DNA of 64,000 bases, from positions 17,621-81,620 of the forward strand of contig CAZQWG010000010.1 in assembly GCA_964596985.1 (NCBI GenBank). The letters are read 5' to 3'. A program made the translations under genes and the position numbers. The stretch comes from GCA-020345945 sp964596985. Lineage in GTDB: Archaea; Thermoproteota; Bathyarchaeia; RBG-16-48-13; GCA-020345945. The notes beneath the pieces were generated by a model. The model saw only the letters and a list, made by a program, of their open reading frames with translations. It made no database searches and was not told the DNA's origin. The stretch's first letter is position 1. Each line of letters opens with the position of its first letter. Below, piece by piece: positions 47,139 to 55,815 of this stretch.

Positions 47139-47705
47139 ATGCCTGTAAAAGGGTTCAAATCCATCACGGTTCCAGAAAACCTCTATGTACAACTTCAAGG
47201 GTACTATGAGCGAAATCGGGACGAGTTACGTGCAAAATATGGAATTAGAAGCTTCACAGCCTTCGCCTGTTATTCCATGAAGAGTCATCTTGATCATCTC
47301 AAACGAGAACAACCTATTCGTGTCATAATGGTCGACGACGAGCAACCTCTGCTTGACCTGACGAAAGAGTTTCTCGAGAAACTAGAGGAGAGGTTCCAAG
47401 TAGACGCCGTCCTATCGACCAAGGAAGCATTACAGAAGCTTTCAGAAGAAGAGTATGACGTAGTAGTCTCGGACTATAAGATGCCGGATATGGATGGATT
47501 GGAGTTCCTTAGGGAGCTGAGGAGACAAGGGAGAACAATCCCATTCATCTTCTTTACAGGAAGGGGAGGAGAGAAGGTTGCAGCAGCAGCCTTTAGAGAA
47601 GAAGCTAATGGTTACGTCATAAGAGGAGGACCGCCCGAATCTACATACGCCGAACTTGCAGACTCGATAAAACGAAACGTGGCAAATATGCGTAGACTAG
47701 AGTAG
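47139..47705 (+). CDS. Response regulator with N-terminal DNA-binding-like domain
   Basis: Residues 1-55 form a small domain beginning KGFKSITVPENLYVQLQGYY, reminiscent of a ribbon-helix-helix or related archaeal module. Residues 60-185 are a receiver domain: D66 and D67, the phospho-acceptor D112 in VVSDYKMPDMDG, FFTG, and YVIRGG where a Lys is usual. Input kinase is not in the window; the six-PAS protein downstream lacks a kinase domain. GGAGTG precedes ATG 47139. Confidence 0.8.
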   Translation: MPVKGFKSITVPENLYVQLQGYYERNRDELRAKYGIRSFTAFACYSMKSHLDHLKREQPIRVIMVDDEQPLLDLTKEFLEKLEERFQVDAVLSTKEALQKLSEEEYDVVVSDYKMPDMDGLEFLRELRRQGRTIPFIFFTGRGGEKVAAAAFREEANGYVIRGGPPESTYAELADSIKRNVANMRRLE

Positions 47706-47850
47706 AAGAAACGAAATCCTATCTTTCTCCCAGTCAGAAGCAAAAGACTAGTTTCTAGTGAATGAACTCGCAGGTATCCTCGTCTACCAGGTGGATATAG
47801 AGTATAACGCGGGGCTTGCGGTTATAGAACAGATGCATAATGCGTTCTCT

Positions 47851-47859
47851 GATATATAG
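47851..47859 (+). promoter_or_regulatory. TATA box for the candidate RNA
   Basis: GATATATAG. Initiation about 25 bases downstream would fall at 47879-47884, just before the closing stem. Confidence 0.45.
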
Positions 47860-47879
47860 TACGCGACTAACCCCTGTAA

Positions 47880-48012
47880 ATAGGATCTGCGCGGGATTCG
47901 GCTCGCAAATGGGGAGCTACCCGAGGACAGAGGAAATATCCGATTGTGGTAAAGAGGAACTATTTCGTGGCTCCATCCTCCGAAGGCTGCTGCTTAGTTC
48001 CGCCCGCGCAGA
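47880..48012 (+). ncRNA. Candidate non-coding RNA with closing stem and three-way junction
   Basis: TCTGCGCGGG (47886-47895) pairs perfectly over 10 bases with CCCGCGCAGA (48003-48012). Inside, GGAACTA (47956-47962) pairs with TAGTTCC (47995-48001), and TCGG (47898-47901) with CCGA (47939-47942), giving a junction of helices. GATATATAG (47851-47859) is a strong TATA box placed about 25-30 bases before the closing stem. It is not a 5S rRNA, tRNA or SRP RNA by sequence. The rest of the 593-base gap (47706-48298) holds no supported gene. Confidence 0.5.
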
Positions 48013-48298
48013 AGAAAATATCTCAGTCTTCAGAGGCTTGTGCTCCCCATTTTGACGTACAGTCAAGAGCATACTCGCATATGAACTCCGACTGGTCGGC
48101 AATATGATCCATGAAACCGAAAGATATAGGTTTGGTGAAGTCCAGTTCAGTAGCAAGAATAGGGGAAAAATTTGATCTTCATACGAACTCTGCTTGCATC
48201 ATCCTATCTCCCCAATAATAATTCATTCTTTATCCGAATGAGAAATCATGCCGATTCGGAAATCTTTTCATGGAGATTGTCATGGAGATTGAAATCGC

Positions 48299-50893
48299 AT
48301 GCTGAGTGATTTTGAAGACAGGTTCTTCGAAGAGGCCCTGGCGGTTCTGAGTCATCCTATACGGAGAAAGATACTGGAGTATCTGTGGGAAAAGGAATAT
48401 TCCTTTCTTGAGTTGAGCAATATTTGTGAAAGAGATCACGGCAAGCTGGGATTCCACCTACGAAAGATGAATGGGTTGGTAGACCGTGATCCAAGCCGAA
48501 AAGTCTTCCAGCTAACCCCTAAAGGACGATTGATGTACGAGTTTCTCGTGCAGGGGCTCTTCAACCTCCAAAGAGCCACCGAACGTTCTGAAAGAACAGA
48601 ACATGAAGTGGAACGGTTCAGGAACAGGTTCAGAACTCTGTTCAACACCATACCTGACCTAGTTGGCATCATAGATTCGAAGGGTAGGATCATGGCCGTC
48701 AATGATAGAGTAGAAGCAGTGATCGGCTATAAAAGGGAAGAACTCATCGGAAAGAACTTTCTGAGAACAGGGATTTTTTCATCAAAATACAAGACTATTC
48801 TCAAAGAGTATTTTCGTGCAGCAATCAAAGGAAGAGTCATATCACCATTTGAGCTCGAAACTCTCACGAAAGATGGTGAACATATCGCATTCGAGGTTGT
48901 GGTGGAAAGGATCGAGTACGGAAAAAAACTTGCATTCCTAGGTGTACTCAGAGATATCACTGAACGAAAGAAGATGGAGGAGGCGCTCGGGGAGAGCGAG
49001 GAGCGGTATCGTACTCTCGTGGAATTGGCTCACGACGGGATCTTGACCACAGACAATAAGCTGACGATCACGTTCGTCAATAAACGCATGCATGATATGC
49101 TCGGATATAATCCTGGAGAGCTGGTTGGGGTGAGCTACCTCTCCCTAATCCCGGGCGAAGAGAAACAAGACCAGCGTGCGAAGGCGCGACTAGTGAAAGC
49201 AGGGAAGAGAAGCATCCATGAGAGAAAACTGGTAAGAAAAGATGGGACAATAATCACGATGCTCCTCTCGGTCTCTCCTCGTTTCGATGCGAAAGGAAAC
49301 TATGTGGGAGGACTCGGCATCTTCACGGACATCACTGAATATAAGAAAGCAGAAGAGGAGTTAAAGCAGAGTGAAAAGAAACTAAGGGATATCGTGGAGA
49401 ATCTCGGTGCTTGCTTGACGATTTCGGATAAAAACGGTATTCGAACCTATGCTAATCGCACCTGGACCAAGATGCTGGGGTATACGCCCGAGGAGATGAT
49501 AGGAACACGGCTCCCTACTTTCTTTCATGAAGAAAGCTTGGCGAGGAGAGAGGTCGAATACGAGAAGAGGAAGAAAGGCGAATCGTCAAACTACGAAGCC
49601 AAATACGTCTCAAAGGACGGAAGAATCGTTCCCGCGTTAATAATAGGCTCACCCATACTCGACGAGAATGGGGGGTTTGCAGGATCCTATTCGCTAGTAA
49701 TCGATATGACGGAACGCAAGAAGCTAGAGAAAGCGCTCATTGAAAGTGAAAGGAGGTATCGTACTCTCGTAGAGCTCGCCCATGACGGAATACTGCTGAC
49801 TGAAGGAACCGAGAGAAAGATTACTTTCACGAATCCTAGGATGGCTGACATGCTCGGGTATACTGTCGACGAATTCTTAGGGAAAAGATACCCTGACTTA
49901 ATCCACCCAGACGAATTGGAACAAGCACTGCAATCCAGAAAGAGACGTCTGGCAAGAGGAGAGACGGCTACACGTGAGAGGCGGCTAATCAAGAAGGATG
50001 GCTCGACATTACACACCCTAGTCTCGGTGTCTTCACCCAATCCTAACGACAAGGCTCAGACATCTCCTTCCCTCCTCATCATTACAGATATTACTGAACG
50101 GAAGAGGATGGAGGAAGCACTTAGGGAGAGTGAGGAGCGGTATCGTACTCTCGTGGAGTCGGCTCACGACGGGATTATAGTATCAGAGGGGAAACAACGT
50201 ACAATCAATTTTGCAAACCCTAGGATGGCTGATATGCTCGGGTACACCATCCAAGAACTTGTAGGAATGAGTTACAGTGATCTGGTTCACCCTGACGATA
50301 TGAGCGATTACAGAAGCAAGGTCAAAAACCACATCAAAAAATCTTGGAAAGGGGATATATACGAGAGGAGACTCATCAGGAAAGACGGTTCTACGCTGCA
50401 TACATTGGTCTCCACAACATCCATCGCTTCGAAGGATAAAACCGCAACCGCTTCGTCCCTCAATATATTCACTGATATATCTGAACTGAAACATGCAGAA
50501 AATGTTCTTCGGGAGAGCGAAACCCGTTTTCGGGCATTGGCCGAAGCAAGCTTTGAGGCGATAGTGATCCACGAGAAAGGCAAGATTCTAGAGACGAATA
50601 GCGCTTTCGCTGACCTGTATGGGTACGAATCTTCCGAAATCGGTAATATGGACGTGCTGAGTTTAACGGCGCCAAGGTTTCGCGGTATAGTATCGAAGTA
50701 TATCCTTTCGGGATACGAGAAACCATACGAATCATATGGTCTCCGAAAGGACGGGACAGTTTTCCCAGTCGAAGTCCGTGGGGCCCCAATTCTATATAAA
50801 GGTCGTACTGTAAGGGTAGCGGCAATACGAGACATCACCGAATGGAAAAGGATAACGGAGAAATCCCGGAAACTCGACGAGGAACTAAGATAG
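48299..50893 (+). CDS. Winged-helix multi-PAS protein without kinase domain
   Basis: An 864-residue protein. Residues 10-95 are an ArsR-like winged helix (LSHPIRRKILEYLWEKEYSF, then KLGFHLRKM). Six PAS/PAC units follow, beginning near 112, 232, 355, 482, 607 and 733, each closing in a D-I-T-E/D-I-S-E type motif. Units 2, 4 and 5 share almost identical openings (YRTLVELAHDGI). The protein ends at SRKLDEELR with no histidine-kinase domain. It may be a direct ligand- or redox-sensing transcription factor or a truncated kinase. Start ATG 48299. Confidence 0.8.
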   Translation: MLSDFEDRFFEEALAVLSHPIRRKILEYLWEKEYSFLELSNICERDHGKLGFHLRKMNGLVDRDPSRKVFQLTPKGRLMYEFLVQGLFNLQRATERSERTEHEVERFRNRFRTLFNTIPDLVGIIDSKGRIMAVNDRVEAVIGYKREELIGKNFLRTGIFSSKYKTILKEYFRAAIKGRVISPFELETLTKDGEHIAFEVVVERIEYGKKLAFLGVLRDITERKKMEEALGESEERYRTLVELAHDGILTTDNKLTITFVNKRMHDMLGYNPGELVGVSYLSLIPGEEKQDQRAKARLVKAGKRSIHERKLVRKDGTIITMLLSVSPRFDAKGNYVGGLGIFTDITEYKKAEEELKQSEKKLRDIVENLGACLTISDKNGIRTYANRTWTKMLGYTPEEMIGTRLPTFFHEESLARREVEYEKRKKGESSNYEAKYVSKDGRIVPALIIGSPILDENGGFAGSYSLVIDMTERKKLEKALIESERRYRTLVELAHDGILLTEGTERKITFTNPRMADMLGYTVDEFLGKRYPDLIHPDELEQALQSRKRRLARGETATRERRLIKKDGSTLHTLVSVSSPNPNDKAQTSPSLLIITDITERKRMEEALRESEERYRTLVESAHDGIIVSEGKQRTINFANPRMADMLGYTIQELVGMSYSDLVHPDDMSDYRSKVKNHIKKSWKGDIYERRLIRKDGSTLHTLVSTTSIASKDKTATASSLNIFTDISELKHAENVLRESETRFRALAEASFEAIVIHEKGKILETNSAFADLYGYESSEIGNMDVLSLTAPRFRGIVSKYILSGYEKPYESYGLRKDGTVFPVEVRGAPILYKGRTVRVAAIRDITEWKRITEKSRKLDEELR

Positions 50894-50934
50894 CACGCCA
50901 AGATAGCGTATGCACATGCTTCCCACTACGCAGC

Positions 50935-51495
50935 CTAATCGTAGTATATCAGTTCTTCTTCTTCAAGCTTTACGTGAAGCTTGTTCACAGCTCGATATAC
51001 CTCCTCCTCTTTCTTCGCTCCCGTACAGACGAGTTTGCCGCTTGCGAAGATCAGTATCACCACGTGTGGATCTTCCATACGGAATATTAGCCCGGGGAAC
51101 TGTTCCGGTTCGTACATTGTACGACCTAACGCGAAGGTGGATCGCTCAAGGTCTATCCGTCCCCCTAGGCTCACAGAGGCCACGATATTTTGGATCTTGA
51201 TCTGAGGTCGCCCTACTATTACCATACCGTTCTTCTTCAGCTCTCGTACTACCTTATTAACCGCTTTCTTGGCTTGCCCCTCTGACTTTGCTCCGGTACA
51301 GACCATTCTCCCTGAGCTGAAGATCAGGGTTGCCGTCTTCGGTTTCTTCAATCTGAATACGAGGCCTGGGAACTGTTCTGGTCGATATTCGACTGCTGGA
51401 AAAGCCTTCACTATCGCGTTCAAGTCAATCGTTTGCTTCAACGTAGCGGAGGCAACAACATTCTCGATATTGATGATTGCTTTGGTTCTAGGCAA
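50935..51495 (-). CDS. tbp: TATA-box binding protein
   Basis: The archaeal general transcription factor that binds promoters. The two symmetrical repeats are clear: IENVVASATL with EYRPEQFPGLVFRL, and IQNIVASVSL with YEPEQFPGLIFRM; each also has an SGRMVCTGAK-like strand. The C-terminus is acidic (EEEELIYYD). I prefer TTG 51495, six bases after GAGGG, to TTG 51501, which abuts the ribosome site. A TTATAAAC promoter box at about 51552-51560 lies within the end of the signal peptidase gene. Confidence 0.95.
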   Translation of the reverse strand: MPRTKAIINIENVVASATLKQTIDLNAIVKAFPAVEYRPEQFPGLVFRLKKPKTATLIFSSGRMVCTGAKSEGQAKKAVNKVVRELKKNGMVIVGRPQIKIQNIVASVSLGGRIDLERSTFALGRTMYEPEQFPGLIFRMEDPHVVILIFASGKLVCTGAKKEEEVYRAVNKLHVKLEEEELIYYD

Positions 51496-51553
51496 TTTCA
51501 ACCCTCTAAGTGAATTAACATGAATAAGTGAGATCGAATTCTCCTCTCCATGT

Positions 51554-52141
51554 TTATAAGTTTAGGCGCTCCTCCGCCTCATCTTCTCTCCTTATTTCTA
51601 AGAAGATCAACACGACCACGCACCCAATTAGGACAGCCTTTCCTATGGGGGTATTAGCCAGAATCCACCCCCATCCTATGAACGGCACTCTTAAGATTAC
51701 TTTTCCTACTATGTAGGTTGCAGGGAATTCTTTCTCGTAGGATAGACTCCACGGATTCGTTCTTGGGTTGTCTCCCTTCGTCGTGAAGTACTGGTCTCCG
51801 TCTATAACAATTTTCTCGATAACTCGGTGCACGATGAGGTCATTCGGGTCCACCGGACTATGAAAGACAATAATGTCTCCAACCTCTATTTCCTCTGCAG
51901 ATACACCTCGAAGGAGAAGCATGTCTCCCGGACTCAGGGTTGGTGACATGCTACATTCATCCCAAGGAAGCCCTGGGTCAAGTCCCACGAAGACTATCGG
52001 ATTGGATGTCTGCAACACAGCAGACAAGCTGAACCAAAAAAGATACCAACCCGCAACTGTAATCACTATTGTCTTTACAATTCTCCTCACTTGTCTCCTA
52101 TTTAATCGCGGAGTCTTCATTCCACTTACCCTACTTTCCAT
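51554..52141 (-). CDS. Signal peptidase I, archaeal type
   Basis: It removes signal peptides at the membrane. An N-terminal membrane anchor (residues 23-46) is followed by the catalytic Ser64 in ECSMSPTL and His105 in DLIVHRV, the Ser-His pair of ER/archaeal-type enzymes in place of the bacterial Ser-Lys. KGDNPRTNPW marks the conserved Asp box. A second helix near the C-terminus (166-186) is present. It precedes tbp in the same direction. Confidence 0.88.
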   Translation of the reverse strand: MESRVSGMKTPRLNRRQVRRIVKTIVITVAGWYLFWFSLSAVLQTSNPIVFVGLDPGLPWDECSMSPTLSPGDMLLLRGVSAEEIEVGDIIVFHSPVDPNDLIVHRVIEKIVIDGDQYFTTKGDNPRTNPWSLSYEKEFPATYIVGKVILRVPFIGWGWILANTPIGKAVLIGCVVVLIFLEIRREDEAEERLNL

Positions 52142-52256
52142 TATAGGCGCAGAATAGGATACTCTCCTCTCCTTCTCAACTACCCGAAGGTTGACGGCCC
52201 AAGAAAATCTATTCTGCTCGGGGATATTTTGATGCTTGTTTCAAGTCAGGCAGCTG

Positions 52257-52631
52257 TTAGAGATGTCCTTGTCCCAGTAGCTTGTCCCATCTCCCGACTA
52301 TCTCTTTCCTAGACGGTGTGATCTCAAGAATGTATATGTCCCTGTCTTCTAGACCCTTTAGCTTATCCTTCAGGCTATCTGCCAGCTCGTTCATTCCCTT
52401 GAAACCTAGGTCTGAGGCGGTGACATTGCTCTCAACGCTGTCTATGAACACCTGGACTCCAAAGGGTTGCCCTAGTTTCAATTTTCGCTTCGACCTCTTG
52501 AAGGTCTTTAGGTCTTTTTTTCCGATATAGCCCGCATCGACACTACCAATCTTCCTACCATTCATCAAGATTTCGTGGAGGGTTCTTACGCCGGGATTGG
52601 ATCCTTCAAGCGGCTCAGAAATCTCTATCAT
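52257..52631 (-). CDS. Hypothetical protein, 124 aa
   Basis: A basic and acidic alpha/beta protein with IGSVDAGYIGKKDLKTF, GQPFGVQVFIDSV and LEDRDIYILEITP. It is not recognised. Start ATG 52631. The 260 bases to the helicase gene contain two TATA-like boxes (TTATATTA near 52708 and TTTTTATG near 52843) but no gene. Confidence 0.6.
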   Translation of the reverse strand: MIEISEPLEGSNPGVRTLHEILMNGRKIGSVDAGYIGKKDLKTFKRSKRKLKLGQPFGVQVFIDSVESNVTASDLGFKGMNELADSLKDKLKGLEDRDIYILEITPSRKEIVGRWDKLLGQGHL

Positions 52632-52891
52632 AACTCGGTCCTCAAAACTTGGTGAGTCTTATTGAAGTGATAGGATTTTCTAATTAAGAATTTTCCACAT
52701 ACGCCCCTTATATTATGATTTCTCTCTTTCTTCTCTTTCTCCATCGTGATCGAGGCTCTTATTGGATACCATTGCCTTGCTCCCCCAGTTCATGTTAGCC
52801 GTTCGTCTTGCTGATCCTTTGACGTGTTTACGGAGCTCTAGGTTTTTATGCGCGATCCCTCAGTAATCATCTGTTTCTCAGGGTTGGGTAC

Positions 52892-55759
52892 ATGGGAGAG
52901 AATCTTGATCCTGTCGTTTTTCAAAGTCTTTCTAAGCCACTACGCCGTGCGTTATCGGATCGTGGTTTTGACGCACCGACTGACCCTCAATCCAAGGCGA
53001 TTCCAGAGATATTGCGCGGAAAGAACGTTCTGCTGATCGCCCCCACCGGGACTGGAAAGACCGAAGCAGCCTTCCTACCGATCTTGGATATGTACATACT
53101 TACTCCGGAGAGAACGTCTGGAATCAAGATTCTATACATTACGCCGCTTAGGGCTTTGAATCGCGATCTTTTGGAAAGGTTGGAATGGTGGTGTGGAAGG
53201 CTTGATGTACGAATCGCGGTCCGACACGGGGACACCGAGACAAAAGAGCGTACGAGGCAATCCCGAAGTCCTCCGGACCTCTTAATCACTACCCCTGAGA
53301 CTCTGCAAGCAATTCTGCCTGGGAGGGTGATGAGTAGGCATCTAAGATCGGTGAGGTGGGTGATCGTCGACGAGGTTCACGAACTTGCCGTCGACAAGAG
53401 AGGCAGCCAACTGTCTCTGAGTCTAGAGCGTCTACGATGGTTGGCTGGGCACGATTTCCAGATAGTCGGGCTCTCAGCTACCATCGGAAGCCCAGATAGA
53501 GTGGCGAGTTTCCTCGTCGGGGCTGGAAGAGACTACGAGATTGTGAAGGTTCCTGTCGCCAGAGAGATGGAACTCAGAATACACTATCCTGAGCCAGGAC
53601 CTGAAGATGTCAAGTTGTCTGAACAGCTTTTCACCTACCCCGAGGTTGCCGCAAGATTGCGGTTGATCAGAGAGATTCTCCTAGAGAATCGCTCCGCCCT
53701 GCTCTTCACGAACACCAGGTCTGTTGCGGAGATATTGGCGAGCAGATTCAGGGTCTGGGACCCAGAGTTCCCCGTAAGCATACACCACAGTTCGTTATCA
53801 AAACCTGCAAGGCTAACCGCCGAGTCAGGACTGAAGAACGGGGATCTGAAGGGTCTAGTCTGTACCAGCTCTTTGGAGCTAGGGATCGACATCGGACATG
53901 TGGACTTGTGTATCCAGTACAACTCGCCGAGACAGGTTACTCGCCTACTGCAACGGGTTGGCCGAAGCGGCCATAGGATAGGACGAGTTGCTAAGGGCGC
54001 GATCATAACCCTCAACTCAGAGGACACTCTCGAATCCATGGCGATTTCACGCAGATCCCTGGAAGAAGACCTTGAACCAGTTTTGGTTCCCGAGAAACCA
54101 CTTGATACCCTCAATCAGCAACTTGTAGGTCTTCTCTTTTCCAAATCGAGATGGTATCTCGAAGAGGTCCTAGATCTCTTCAGGAAATCCTATCCGTATC
54201 GAGATCTTACCGAGGAAGACTTGGTCAAGGTTCTGACCTATATGCACGGCAGATACCCGAGATTAGCTTTCTTCTCGCCTGAGGACAGGATCATCGCCAA
54301 ACCCCGAAACTCCAAGGATCTCTATAAGTACTACTACGAGAACCTCTCGATGATTCCTGATCAGAAGAACTACCTCATCATAGATGAGACCGATGATATT
54401 CCTGTCGGCATTTTAGACGAGGCTTTTGTCGCAGAATACGGGCAACCCGGAGTCAAATTCATCGTCCGTGGGCGTCCTTGGAAGATCAACTACGCTTATG
54501 GGAATAAGATCTACGTTCGTCCTATAGAGGACCCGACAGGGGCGATACCGAGCTGGGTTGGCGAGGAGATCCCTGTTCCTTTCGAGATCGCCATGGAAGT
54601 AGGTGAGATCCGGGGCTTTGTGGAGGAAAAAAGATCTGCCGGCGTTCCCCGGTCAAGGATACCTCAACTGATCCAAGAAGAATATCCTGTAACGTTGGAG
54701 GTAGCAACCCGAGCCATCTCAGATACCCTTGACCAAGTCGACCGGGAAATTCCGGTTCCTACGGACAGGAGGATAACGATCGAGGAATGGGATGAATATG
54801 CAGTCATTCACGCCTGCCTTGGAACTCTGGTGAACAGGACTCTTGCCCAACTGATTGGTCAGGCTCTTGCTGAAAGACTCGGTCATACCGTCGGTGTGAA
54901 ACAAGATCCGTACCGGATCGTCCTGCAAACATTCGGGGAAACCACCATGGAAGATGTCTCGGCTTGTCTCTCCGAGACCTCGGATGAGGAAGCACGAAAC
55001 TCGATTTCGAAAGCGGTGGTGAAGACTGGTCTATTCAAGAGGCGGCTGATCCATGTCGCACGCAAATTCGGTGCCCTGTCCAAGGGTGTAGACTTCGGTA
55101 CCGTGGGTCTGAGACAGTTGGTGAAGAGTTTCGAAGGATCGGTCATATACGAACAGGCTCTGATGGACACCCTCATCAGCGACTTGGATATTGATCGGAC
55201 GCTTGAGGTTCTCCGGAAAATCCAGGGTGGTGAGATTACTCTTGTCCGGGTTGGCGACGAGGATTCCTTGACCCCCGTGGCTCAGGTGGGTTTCGAGAAG
55301 TTGAGTAGCAGAACAACTCTGATCCCGGCTGAGAAGCTTCGGAAGCTTATTGTCGAATCCGCCAAGGCACGGCTGCTCAACGAACCCTTGACCCTAGTAT
55401 GTACATCGTGTTGGAGCTACGTAGAGACAAAGAAGACAAAGGAGATCGACAACTCAACGGTTTGTCCGAACTGTGGATCAGCCGATATCGGTGCGGTGAA
55501 AATCACAGAAGATGAAACCCGCACCCTATTGGCCAAGAGCAATAGGAACCAGGAACGAATAAGAATGGTTAATCGAATGAAGGAGGTTGCGGGACTCTGG
55601 AGGGATTTTGGAGTCGAAGCCCTAGTAGCGTTAGCTGGCAGGAGACTTAGGTTGGCTCAGATTGAACGGATATTGAAGGAAGAGCCGAATTTGGATGATC
55701 ATTTCTATGAGTTGGTTGTTGAAGCCGAACGAGAAGCAATGCGTCGAGGCTTCTGGTAA
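52892..55759 (+). CDS. Lhr-type ATP-dependent helicase
   Basis: A 955-residue superfamily 2 helicase. Motif Q and motif I (APTGTGKTE, residues 50-58), TPLRALNRDL, TPETLQ, DEVHEL, SATIGS, SSLELGIDIG and QRVGRSGH are all present in order. The Lhr-specific winged-helix and C-terminal regions follow, and two Cys pairs near residues 830-870 (CTSCWS and CPNCGS) may bind zinc. It unwinds RNA-DNA or branched DNA in repair. Start ATG 52892; TTTTTATG promoter box near 52843. Confidence 0.93.
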   Translation: MGENLDPVVFQSLSKPLRRALSDRGFDAPTDPQSKAIPEILRGKNVLLIAPTGTGKTEAAFLPILDMYILTPERTSGIKILYITPLRALNRDLLERLEWWCGRLDVRIAVRHGDTETKERTRQSRSPPDLLITTPETLQAILPGRVMSRHLRSVRWVIVDEVHELAVDKRGSQLSLSLERLRWLAGHDFQIVGLSATIGSPDRVASFLVGAGRDYEIVKVPVAREMELRIHYPEPGPEDVKLSEQLFTYPEVAARLRLIREILLENRSALLFTNTRSVAEILASRFRVWDPEFPVSIHHSSLSKPARLTAESGLKNGDLKGLVCTSSLELGIDIGHVDLCIQYNSPRQVTRLLQRVGRSGHRIGRVAKGAIITLNSEDTLESMAISRRSLEEDLEPVLVPEKPLDTLNQQLVGLLFSKSRWYLEEVLDLFRKSYPYRDLTEEDLVKVLTYMHGRYPRLAFFSPEDRIIAKPRNSKDLYKYYYENLSMIPDQKNYLIIDETDDIPVGILDEAFVAEYGQPGVKFIVRGRPWKINYAYGNKIYVRPIEDPTGAIPSWVGEEIPVPFEIAMEVGEIRGFVEEKRSAGVPRSRIPQLIQEEYPVTLEVATRAISDTLDQVDREIPVPTDRRITIEEWDEYAVIHACLGTLVNRTLAQLIGQALAERLGHTVGVKQDPYRIVLQTFGETTMEDVSACLSETSDEEARNSISKAVVKTGLFKRRLIHVARKFGALSKGVDFGTVGLRQLVKSFEGSVIYEQALMDTLISDLDIDRTLEVLRKIQGGEITLVRVGDEDSLTPVAQVGFEKLSSRTTLIPAEKLRKLIVESAKARLLNEPLTLVCTSCWSYVETKKTKEIDNSTVCPNCGSADIGAVKITEDETRTLLAKSNRNQERIRMVNRMKEVAGLWRDFGVEALVALAGRRLRLAQIERILKEEPNLDDHFYELVVEAEREAMRRGFW

Positions 55760-55815
55760 CTGAGCAAACGACAGACTCGTCTCTGTCGAGAATTTCTCGA
55801 CAAGATTACGAAGAC

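Noticed and set aside
46832..47167. Minus-strand 111-codon frame across the intergenic region
   Set aside because: It begins inside the response regulator gene on the other strand, has no ribosome site and has irregular composition; the region looks structured and non-coding.
48060..48175. Possible remnant of a coding region before the PAS protein
   Set aside because: A 33-codon open stretch exists without a start codon or a recognisable family; too weak to call a pseudogene.
50891..50940. Pyrrolysine read-through of the TAG ending the PAS protein
   Set aside because: Only 14 codons follow before TAA, they show no kinase-like sequence, and no pyl genes are seen in the window.
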